Below are positions 49,501 to 59,600 of a stretch of 64,000 nucleotides of DNA, piece by piece. Numbering within the stretch: position 1 is the stretch's first letter; every line of letters starts with the position of its first letter. The position numbers were made by a program, and so were the translations under genes. The stretch is from Pieris napi (taxonomy: Eukaryota > Arthropoda > Insecta > Lepidoptera > Pieridae). The stretch is from contig NC_062247.1 of the NCBI RefSeq assembly GCF_905475465.1, forward strand, positions 8,742,001 to 8,806,000, given 5' to 3'. The notes beneath the pieces were generated by a model. The model was not told the origin of the DNA. It saw nothing but the letters and a program-made list of their open reading frames with translations, and made no database searches.

Positions 49501-49839
49501 ATATATTTAGTTGCACACTGGCTGAATTCACAATAATTGCATTATTTTTAATTAGTTATAAAAAAAATGTGAGCCGTCATGGGACGCCTGGCAGATGTGA
49601 AACATCGACATTATTTTGTAAAAGTAATATGCAGAAAAGAACAGATTGTGATAGGAACTAAATATATCATAATGATAAAATAAATTAATAAATAACTTTA
49701 TTGAATATACATTTATTTCCATTAAATACAAAAAAAAATTACGAATTTATTTCATTTCGTGACTACTTAATTCGTTTAATCAGTGACTTCGAAATACACA
49801 CACCGTACACACTACTGCATATAGACTGAATATATAATA

Positions 49840-50110
49840 TATATATATAAAGAACGGGTCTCGCGAGGAATTGCGTCCCGGCTCGCCCATGAATATTGTA
49901 AACAAAAATATTACAGATGTAGCCGGGGCGTCTTTCGCGAGACGTGTGATGTGCAAAGGTCCCTGGACACAATGGCAGGGGAGTAGAAAAGTGATATATT
50001 AAAATAAATAAATATATATATATATATATCATCATATACGGTGGCGACGCGTCGCCACGGCATACGTCGCCACGCCAGAAATCGGTTTTACGTGCGGTTA
50101 GATGTTTCAC
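49840..50110. repeat. CpG-rich unclassified segment with palindromes
   Basis: Much richer in GC and CpG than the flanks. It contains GTGGCGACGCGTCGCCAC (a perfect 18-bp palindrome at 50041-50058), a second GTCGCCACG, paired CTCGCGAG/TCGCGAGA segments near 49861 and 49937, and a TA run (50007-50028). GATGTTTCACATC at 50101 recurs reversed near 49595. Probably part of an old mobile element; a 115-codon frame over it is not convincing. Confidence 0.4.
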
Positions 50111-51074
50111 ATCAGAAGGTTTAGGTTTAGTTTTACTTACTAAGTTTTACTTATTATTTTTTTAGTTTAGTTTTCTATTGTATTAGTATTAAGTTACTGT
50201 AAAAATAGGAAATAAATAAATAATGTTTATATCGATTACAAGGAATTGGATGGCCAGTGCCTAAAACGACAAACAATGTGCATTACAGTGTCAGCAGTAA
50301 ATAAATAATATTATGTAAACAGTTAAGGTCAACTGGATAGTAAACAATACTCTCTGAAGTTTACATTATTAAAAGATACTTCAAAGATTTGGGGTCGAGT
50401 ACCGTTGTTTTGTCAGATTTATAAGACTCTTTAATTAGTGGCTTTAATTTATTAAGCCTTTTATCGCCTGTTACAGTGTTGAAACAGCAATGATTTATTT
50501 TAAATAAAGCTAATGTATATTACGAGTTTGTTGATACACAAAGCGAGTTTGAAAAGTGTTTAGTTTTGTACATGTTAGTTTTGCAATCAGGAAAAATATG
50601 TAAGTAATTAATTCATAATGGGAACTAATATGACAAATGATACTGAACAGTATAGTTTTTTTTCATTAAATTATTATCCATTGAGCAAGGTTGCAGCAAG
50701 CATTATATAACATTCTTAGAGATTAATAGGAGTGGTGGAGAGTTCTTTGCAAGTTGAATTGGGCCGTTCTATGTCGTCTAAAGTGTTAAGAATTTGATTA
50801 GTCTAAAATAATGGACTTTGACCTTTAAGTTAATATTATTTATAACATACAACCGAGAATCTCTTAATAAAATTTAGTTTAAAGAATTGTTTGTGTTAAG
50901 TACTTATAACAACGGATAGTAACGATAGGTACATTCAGATTAATTAATTATAAAAAAGTACAATCACCCATATACTTTATAAATTCCACAGTTAATAGAA
51001 GCCCTGTCATAGACTCTCAGCTCTATAAAACGGTTGACTAGTAAATTTTGAATATAGAACTTTGGCGTTCGTTT

Positions 51075-51321
51075 TTTTTTTAATGGTTCTGGCACGGTTT
51101 GTGCATTAGCCAGCGTCAAGTATTAGATTTTTTGTTATTCGTGCTTGTCTTTAGAAATTCGACCGTGTCCTCCATGTACAGTTGAAGCAGTACCGCACAA
51201 CCCTCCCAAAGGCCGAGAAGAAATTTAAATTAAATTAAAACTTGCCCTCGAACCGGGAATCGAACCCGGTACCCCTCACCTAGCTGCCACTTAATAAGAC
51301 CGCTAGGCTATGAGGCCCCTG
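51075..51321 (-). repeat. tRNA-derived SINE, family C, with target duplication
   Basis: The minus strand begins GGGGCCTCATAGCCTAGCGG (A box) and has B box GGGTTCGATTCCC. It is flanked by the 14-bp duplication TTTGGCGTTCGTTT at 51061-51074 and 51322-51335. The plus-strand left end is a T run, that is, the poly(A) tail. Clean boundaries suggest a recent insertion. Confidence 0.9.
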
Positions 51322-51699
51322 TTTGGCGTTCGTTTGTAATATGGAAAAACACAGTTTTGGGTCTATGACACATAGATGCTATCATAGCTACGTGACGGCG
51401 GATTTTTCACGAGTCTAACAGTAAAAATTGGTACAAACAGGATATTGTCACCAGAGACCCAAACCTCGTGAGACTGGTTTGGTGCAAGTTCACATCCTTA
51501 ATGGCTATTGGCACGAAAAGTTTACAGAAATGATCTTATTAAAACGAATGAATGTTTTGTTTTAGTTTTACTCACGCGACAACACTACACTTTATACATT
51601 TTTGTTGAAATTCTGCGAAAATCTCGTTGCGGGAAAATCCAATTACTCGCAAAAGTTATAAAGAAACAAAAAGGTTTTAGATGGCTGAATTTTAAATTG

Positions 51700-52250
51700 C
51701 TTAATTGCATCCTCGACGACCCTCTAAAGATAAGAAATAACAGGAAGACAAATGACGATCTATATATAGCAACTATAAATTGCCGATCACTAGGAACCAT
51801 GGAAAAATTACAAGAACTAGAATTAGCATTAGATGAAATTAAATGGGACATAATTGGCATCAGTGAAGTGAGAAGACTTGGGGAAAGAACTGAAGACCAT
51901 GGCAAATACATATTACACCATATCGGGGAGACGCCTGGACTATATGGAGTCGGATTCATGGTTAAAAGAAACCTCGCCAAAAACATACAGGAATTAAGAG
52001 GGACTTCAGAACGGATTAATCTTTAGAGGAGGCCTTTGTCGACAGACAAGCTGTTCCAGACAAACATCCAGTTGCCGAACATACAATGATTAAACCAATT
52101 TAATTTAATAAGTACTTCGAAAGTAATTTAAATTTAATTCAGTAGAAAAGTATTTAGAAAGTAATTATGTTAACATGTATTAATTAATGAGTATTATTGT
52201 AAGATAGAAACAGCAATAAAGGCTATTTTATTTTATTTATTTATTTATAA
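51700..52250 (+). pseudogene. Internally deleted RTE-like LINE copy
   Basis: The 5' part encodes an APE-type endonuclease N-terminus (LYIATINCRSLGTMEKLQEL, then WDIIGISEVRR and GVGFMVKR), in a frame open from 51508 to 52026. At about 52015-52025 it jumps to the LINE's C-terminal end in another frame (EEAFVDRQAVPDKHPVAEH), followed by a 3' UTR and a TTTA-type tail near 52230. The whole reverse transcriptase is missing. It may be a deletion derivative that spreads with help from full copies. Confidence 0.75.
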
Positions 52251-52727
52251 TTGCATCCTAGGTTTGACTCCGGTAAAACAACAGCTGTTCTGCTCAAGGC
52301 TTGTTGCCTATTTCAGAAAAACAGTTGCGATTTATGTATCGGAAAACTATGGAACTTATGGGACAAAGGAGGACCTTTTTTATTATTACTAGAAGAAATG
52401 GCGCAGGAACATTTGAACTTTGAACCTTATCATATCCAATTTTCATAAAAATTATGAATGTGGTATAAATAATTGACCCCTATTAAATAGTTTTATGAAT
52501 TTAATTTATGTCTCTTCTCGAACTCTGGAAGCCGTTCGGCGTAAGAAGTAGCCCATAAATAACCAACTGACCCACATTTCTTGCAGATTTTATTCGAATT
52601 TTTGTATTAAATATTTTATATTCCGATTTATTCGACGCTGGACTTCAGCTGTGTAAAATTGGATAAGAACTTACGTTCCTGTTAACCTTGAAGGTTTGGA
52701 AATTCATCAAAATGAATTCAAAAAAAA
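52251..52727. other. No gene seen
   Basis: A 65-codon frame at 52251-52448 has no recognisable domain; CTCTGGAAGCCGTTCGGCG near 52521 may be a decayed LINE block. Confidence 0.45.
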
Positions 52728-53018
52728 ATCTGTGGCGCTACAACCTCTTTAGTTCCTGGCCTCAGATTTCTGAATCTGTTTCATGAGCATTTTTTAAAAT
52801 CTAATACCCAAATAGGTGATCAGCCTCCAGTACCTGACACACGCCGCCGTCTTTTTGGTTCTAAGACATGTCGGTTTCCTCACGATGTTTTCCTTCACCG
52901 TTCGAGCGAATGTTAAATACGCACATAGAAAGAAAGTCCATTGGTGCACAACCGGGTATCGAACCTACGACCACAGATATGAGAGTCGCACGTTGAAGCC
53001 ACTAGGCCAACAATGCTG
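52728..53018 (-). repeat. tRNA-derived SINE, family A, near full length
   Basis: Minus strand from CAGCATTGTTGGCCTAGTGG to CTGTGGCGCTACAACC reversed; the boxes are intact. The 67-codon frame inside it is not a gene. Confidence 0.9.
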
Positions 53019-53079
53019 AAAATGCTAAACTAAAAAAATATATTTCATTTTAATTTATATTATAGTAGTTGTTTTTTTT

Positions 53080-53206
53080 TAGTGTTGGCCTAAGCTTAAG
53101 CATACGACTCTCAATCCAAAGATCGTGCATATATTTTTTTCTTTCTATACACGCAATTAACACTGGATCTTCAGCAGACATTGTATGGAAACCGACATGT
53201 CTTAAG
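53080..53206 (+). repeat. SINE family A, diverged, cut by the next transposon
   Basis: TTAGTGTTGGCCTAAGC to GAAACCGACATGTCTTA, then the sequence stops being SINE-like a few bases before the TA-flanked element at 53218. Confidence 0.65.
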
Positions 53207-53217
53207 AGGCCTTACTA

Positions 53218-54785
53218 TGGTAGGGGAGCCCAAGAGGGGATTTCGGGATTTACTAAAGCGCGGAAGATTAATATATAGGGGGATACCTTGTACCCGGTTA
53301 AGTACCTCCACAAAATATGAGGCCCATATATAAGGCCGCCCGTGAAGGAGACAGGATCAGATTAGTAAAAAAAAATTGACCATCAGAAATTCCCGAGCGC
53401 GTCAGATTAAGGTAGGGTGAGTTTATTATATCCTAAAAAGTGTATATTCCACTAATCTGACAATTTGAGAGTGACGGAAAAAAAGGGGAGGGTCATCTCG
53501 ACATTCTCGAGCGTAGCTAATTTTTTTTTTATTTTGAAGGAAATAATTCAAGAATAATGAAAAATATATAATCTGACGATTTCCGCAAGCCGAAATAACA
53601 AAAATTCGTCGATAAAGTTAAATGCGTGCAGCTGCGTGATGCCTTCATTTCCTTAAACCGATCGGAATCTACTAAACGGCGTTCTAAATATTTCCCTCAA
53701 AATTACATTTCCTGTGAATTTGAACCGATTCGGACCGATAGATTTTGAGAAATTTTGAAAAATCTTAAAAAAATAAGAAATATTTTTTTTTAAAGTGGTT
53801 TCTTTATCGATCAACTTCAAAAACTAATCCGCCTTTGAGCTTGAAAAACCACGTCGATCGCCACCAAGCTGGTCAAAAGCGGTTGATTCGTTCGAGAGAT
53901 ATCGTGAACGAAAGAAACCCGAAAAAGTGTTTTTTCGGGATTACTCCGAAATTTGTGGTTCGATCAATTAAAATTGCAAAATTATGAGGATGATAAAACT
54001 GCGTCGAATGCCGCCAACCGCGTGAAAATTGCTTGATCCATTCAAAAGTTATTGCGGTTTGAAAATTCCAAAAATAGTGTTCTATGAAACTTCTATCAGA
54101 CTTTCGAGCTGGGAGAGCTCAAATGCATAGAAATGTTATTTCTTTGAACTCAGCGAGCTCAAAATATCAATTTTAAGCGCCCAGGAATGGAATTAGCGGG
54201 AAGTTGCAGGGATGGCCCTTTAGGTGAACCGTTTTTCTAAAAAAAATTTGTCAGATCAGGCGAATCCCTCTAGATAATCGTCAGATTATGAGAGATACGT
54301 TTAGAACATAAAGATGAACCACATATATCTTAATCTGACGCGCTTAAGTATTTCAAAATAGCGATTTTTTTTTGCAAATTTTGAAAATGGCCGTGGGTTT
54401 GAAATCGTCAGATTAGTGAATGAGAGCTTTTTTTTGGTGCACTTAACACTCCCTTAGAAAATCTGACACGCTCGATAATTTTTTTTTTTTTTCATTTTCA
54501 ACCCTTAAATACAACCACCCGCATCATGCAGACGATCAGATTAACATACGTACATTATTAAAAATACGTAGGGCATTGATGCTATCAATATCTGACGCGC
54601 TCGAGGATGTCCATGCAACAGTTTTTTTTTACATATTTAACAATCTATAGCCGCTTCCCCCACCGATGAAAAGGTATATTATATCATATAACATTTTTTT
54701 CTTCTTATTATCTAAGCTTTGCATCCCAATAGGTCTCTACGACGCTCGAGTAAATCCCCATTTAGCATCGTGGGCTCCCCTACCA
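53218..54785. mobile_element. Non-autonomous DNA transposon rich in ATCTGAC motifs (1568 bp)
   Basis: The inverted ends read TGGTAGGGGAGCCCA, with a further shared GGGATTTAC inside. Flanking TA (53216-53217 and 54786-54787) gives a TA duplication; GGTAGGGG ends with an AT duplication fit equally well, so Tc1/mariner-like or ISL2EU-like origins are both possible. There is no coding frame. ATCTGAC or its complement occurs about a dozen times in both orientations, several extended to CTGACGCGCTCGA (for example near 53394, 53572, 54279, 54333, 54406, 54460 and 54590). The left side interrupts a diverged SINE, and the Academ-like element sits directly against the right end. Confidence 0.7.
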
Positions 54786-54960
54786 TAATAGTACGGGAGG
54801 TAGCAACGTTTGAAAAAAAAGAATTTTAGGTCAGCTGATTTTGTGATATGTCTTCCTTCTTGCACTTCCCGTTAGAGTCTGGGCAATCTGGCTGGCGGTA
54901 GTGGTTGCGTTCATTAGTGCGCATCCTATCTGTCCAGGTAAAAATCCTGGATTTTAAAAG

Positions 54961-56340
54961 CATTTTAAGAAGCGTAATTTTTAATTTTTCGTTTTTAAAT
55001 ACGTCTACCTGACATACTTTTTTTATTGCCAGACATTTTTCACGTTGCTAACTATGTGCCAGACGCGATTTTAAGTTTTATTTTTATGAAAATTTCAAAG
55101 CATTTTAGAATGTCTGTAATTTTAATATTATGTTATTGAAATATAAGGAAAACTGAAAATGAATTTGCCAGACATTAATTCGGTTGTTAAGTCTTGAATT
55201 AAAATGATAAAGTTTTGCAGTATGATGAAGCATTGCATTTTAAGAAGCGTAATTTTTGATTTTTCCTTTTTAAATACGTCTACCTGACATACTTTTTTTA
55301 TTGCCAGACATTTTTCACGTTGCTAACTATGTGCCAGACGCGATTTTAAGTTTTATTTTTATGAAAATTTCAAAGCATTTTAGAATGTCTGTAATTTTAA
55401 TATTATGTTATTGAAATATAAGGAAAACTGAAAATGAATTTGCCAGACATTAATTCGGTTGTTAAGTCTTGAATTAAAATGATAAAGTTTTGCAGTATGA
55501 TGAAGCATTGCATTTTAAGAAGCGTAATTTTTGATTTTTCCTTTTTAAATACGTCTACCTGACATACTTTTTTTATTGCCAGACATTTTTCCCATTGTTA
55601 ACTATGTGCCAGACGCGATTTTAAGTTATTTTTTATAAAAATTTCAAAGCATTTTAGAATGTCTGTAATTTTAATATTATGTTATTTAAATATAATAAAA
55701 ACTGAAAATGAATTTGCCAGACATTAATTCGATTGTTAAGTCTTGTATTAAAATGATAAAGTATTGCAGTATGATGAAGCATTGCATTTTAAGAAGCGTA
55801 ATTTTTAATTTTTCCTTTTTAAATACGTCTACCTGACATACTTTTTTTATTGCCAGACATTTTTCACGTTGCTAACTATGTGCCAGACGCGATTTTAAGT
55901 TTTATTTTTATGAAAATTTCAAAGCATTTTAGAATGTCTGTAATTTTAATATTATGTTATTTAAATATAAGAAAAACTGAAAATGAATTTGCCAGACATT
56001 AATTCCATTGTTAAGTCTTGAATTAAAATGATAAAGTTTTGCAGTATGATGAAGCATTGCATTTTAAGAAGCGTAATTTTTGATTTTTCCTTTTTAAATA
56101 CGTCTACCTGACATACTTTTTTTATTGCCAGACATTTTCCACGTTGCTAACTACGTGCCAGACGCGATTTTAAGTTTTATTTTTATAAAAATTTCAAAGC
56201 ATTTTAGAATGTCTGTAACTTTAATATTATGTTATTTAAATATAAGAAAAACTGAAAATGAATTTGCCAGACATTAATTCGATTGTTAAGCCTTGAATTA
56301 AAATGTAAAAGTCATGAAAAGTATTGCAGTATAATGCTTG
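54961..56340 (+). repeat. Left-arm tandem array, five 275-bp units
   Basis: Units begin at CATTTTAAGAAGCGTAATTT at 54961, 55236, 55511, 55785 and 56060, a period of 274-275 bp. Each unit carries three TGCCAGAC motifs and one ACCTGACATAC, which are natural candidates for repeated transposase binding sites. Units 1 and 2 are almost identical, suggesting recent duplication within the arm; units 3-5 have scattered substitutions. Confidence 0.95.
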
Positions 56341-56470
56341 TAGTACGAGCATAAAAAGGAATATAAAATTTGATTAAAATTAATAATCAACACTTTATTT
56401 AAATTGTCCTAATTACTAAATGTAAGTTATGAATAATTAATATTAAGTTTTCAAGTTGTTTTAGCCTATA

Positions 56471-56480
56471 GTGACGTCAC
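56471..56480. promoter_or_regulatory. CRE-type palindrome upstream of the transposase start
   Basis: GTGACGTCAC is a perfect 10-bp palindrome with the CREB/ATF core TGACGTCA. It sits in the left arm about 185 bp before the transposase ATG. The mirrored copy at 61471-61480 in the right arm is coding (Cys-Asp-Val-Thr). A promoter role for the left copy is inferred from position only. Confidence 0.35.
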
Positions 56481-56521
56481 AAAAAAGATGAAAAAAAAAA
56501 AAGTAAAAAACACAAAAATAA

Positions 56522-56583
56522 ACAAACTTTTTAACTTCTTGCAAACTTTTTTCACAAAGTTTGCAAGAAGTTAAAAAGTTTGT
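56522..56583. repeat. Perfect 28-bp hairpin upstream of the transposase start
   Basis: Arms 56522-56549 and 56556-56583 are exact reverse complements around the 6-base loop TTTCAC. It lies just inside the left arm, 80 bp before the ATG, in the probable promoter or 5' leader. It is not part of the 275-bp repeats. Its function is unknown; it might act in transcription or in the leader RNA. Confidence 0.9.
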
Positions 56584-56663
56584 GGAGCGTGGAGTTGGCG
56601 TCAGTCTAATGTCACATGTTTGAATTGTTTTAATTTTAATGATTATTTTTTAATTTAGTTACA

Positions 56664-59600
56664 ATGGCTAATGACAAAATAAAGTGTGTTATATGTAAAG
56701 GACATAACGATAATTTAATACTTTTCGAGGGTGATAAACTAAAAAAATGTCAGCAAGTTTTAAGTGTACGTGTGAAACATAAATTAAAGTACAGTGACAT
56801 TGAGCTGCCCATACAAATTAATAAGACAGATGGATATCATAGACAGTGTTATAGTAGTTTTACTGCTTTAATGGCAAAATACCGTGATACATCATCAGAA
56901 ACAGATTATGCCAGTAACTTCACTTCACCCACTTTGTCACCAAGTATTATAGTAGATATTAGTGAAAATGCTGCTTCAAATTTAGATAGTCAGACAACGT
57001 TAGAATATGTTGCTTACAGCGAAATTAATGTTTTTAATGAAATTCCTAATACTAATATTGAAGATGTTGGAAAAGATCGACAACTCAAAAATGTTTGTTT
57101 TTTTTGTGATAAAGAGCGTAAACAGAATAAGGGTAAACAACAAAATCTTCATTCCTCACCCGATGCAAAGCTTTATGACAAAATCATTGACTGGATGGAA
57201 AAACTTAATAATGAAGAATTATTACAGAAAATTAATCGTCTTAAATCTGAAAATAAAACAATTTTTTATCATCATTTATGTGAATTAAATTATTTAAATG
57301 ATTATAATAAAATAGTTTCAGACATTCGACATACTTCTTGGCATAAAAATCGCAATATTCATAAAGATATTTTTAATCATATTGTATCAACGGTAGAAGA
57401 AGTAATGCAAAAAAAAAAATGTGTATTTTTATCATCTCTCTGTGATACGTACAATCATTATTTGGAATATGAGCAGAAACTAGAGCCTCAGTCAGATATT
57501 AGTTTAATAACTAATCATTATCTTGAAGAAAAAATACAAAAACATTTTAAGAAAAGTATTAAATTTATATCGAAGCAAAACAAAATAATTATCATTCATA
57601 AAGATTGCAGCTTACTAGAAAATGATTTCACAAAACTTGAAGAAGACAACTTAATTGATAAAGTTGCATTAACCTTGCGAAATGCTATTTTAAAAATTGA
57701 AAAATCAAAATTACCATCGAAAATTAAAACAAACGACTTAATTACTGGTGAATGCGTGATTCCTGATAAATTAAATCGATTCTTCAAAGTATTGATGGGG
57801 GGTAAAGATATAAGACGCAGAGATAGTTTAAATTGTAGTAGATTGACTTCCTCACTGGCTGCTGATGCCATTTTTTGTGTAAGTAATGGTACTGTTAAAC
57901 CATCTAAACATATCACTCTTGGTATGACTATAAAAAGTCTAACAAGCAGCAAAAAAATAATAAATATTTTAAATAGATTTGGACATTGCTGTAACTATAC
58001 CACTCTAGAAGAATTAGAAACAGAAGCAACTATCTCATCAGTACGTCAATCCCAAGTTTGTCCTCCAGGCATTATTTTAAATCCTTCGCTATGCACCGGT
58101 GTAGCATTCGATAATTTCGATAGATATGTTGACACGTTGAATGGAAAAGAAACTTTACATGACACTGTGGGGATTATATACCAAAACATTGATAGTTATT
58201 CCTGTAGTGGATTTAACCAAGATGATGGTAATGCAAACTCCGAAAATGTGTCACCAACAAGGCCACCTCAAAAAAGAAGAAGAACTTTGACAGAAATTAC
58301 TCCAGATATTATTCCTTATAGCAAGCGATTAAAGATTTTGGTTCGCTTAACGCCAGTTCAAATCGATCAAACATCACCTTTACCCGAAAATTTCTCATCT
58401 ATACAAACAATTGATCTATTGCATTTGCTTTCATATGTTTTTCACGTGCCGAACACACCATCGTGGGCAGGATTCAATTGCAGAATTATAGAAGACAATA
58501 GTCCAAAACAGAAAGTATCTTATCTTACTCCTATTAATTTATCACCTACAAATGTATCAGTAGTAGCCTACACAATGGAACAAGCACAAAATGTTGGTAA
58601 AGAATGTGGTCAAACTTATGTACAAGTTACTTATGACTTAGGCATTGCTAAAACAGCTTATAAAATTCAAGCAACAGAAGGTTTAAAGTTTAGTAATCTT
58701 TTCATACATCTTGGCTCGTTTCAATTAATGATGGCATTTTTTAAAGCGGTAGGTACTTTTATCAATAAGTGCGGGTTATCTCACATGATGATTGAGAGTG
58801 AAATTATTGCTTCGGGGTCTGTAAATGGAATAATTGAGGGTAAACATTTTAACCGTTGCAAACGTCTACACCCGTTAATTGCATTAGGCTTACAAATATT
58901 GCATTTCGATATATTTTTAAAGAGTAAGAATGCTGAACATGATTTTGTGAAAGGACAAATTTATGAAGATCTGCTAGAATATCAAAACAAAAAAATTTCG
59001 TTACCACCATCAGCGAGCACGGATTTAATACCAAATGAAGTGTTATCGGAACTGCTCAATTCTTATAAAAGGTACGTAGAAAATTCCAGACAAGGCAACC
59101 ACGGAAAAACAGCACAATTTTATATGATCTACATCGAGTTAATTAGTCACTACATAAACCTGTCGAGAAGCATACGTATGGGTGACTTTGAAATGTTTAA
59201 GTACGTGATTCCGAAAATGGCAAATTTATTTTTTATTGTTAATCAGCCTAACTACGCTCGATATTGTGTAAAATATTCGGAAAATTTGAATAATGTCAAT
59301 AAAACTCACCCTGGACTAGAAGACGATTTTTATAAAGGAAGTTTCGGAGTAAAAAGAACCGACAAACCATTCTCACGAATACCGATAGATCTCACTCTGG
59401 AACAAACAATAAATGCTGATGCAGCTAAACGATTGAGTGGTATTGCTCACTTTACTAATTCTATAGCTGCACGACAACGATGGTCAAAAAGTCACAGCAT
59501 AAGAGCAGCATTGATATCACACGTCTTGGATGTTTGTGGCTTAAGGAACTTACAAGATATAACAGCAGAATTACAACCTAACAGAATTAAAATCTATGGA

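Larger units (their letters stand above)
48626..51060. other. Probable intron or upstream region of the membrane-protein gene
   Basis: I looked for further minus-strand exons that would continue the ectodomain and found none with matching splice sites. It contains a LINE scrap and the CpG-rich segment. Confidence 0.4.

Noticed and set aside
52251..52448. 65-codon frame after the LINE tail
   Set aside because: Its start lies in the LINE tail region, and no motif is visible.
54961..56340. CRISPR-like regular repeats
   Set aside because: The 275-bp units are head-to-tail copies with no unique spacers and are mirrored at the other end of a transposon.
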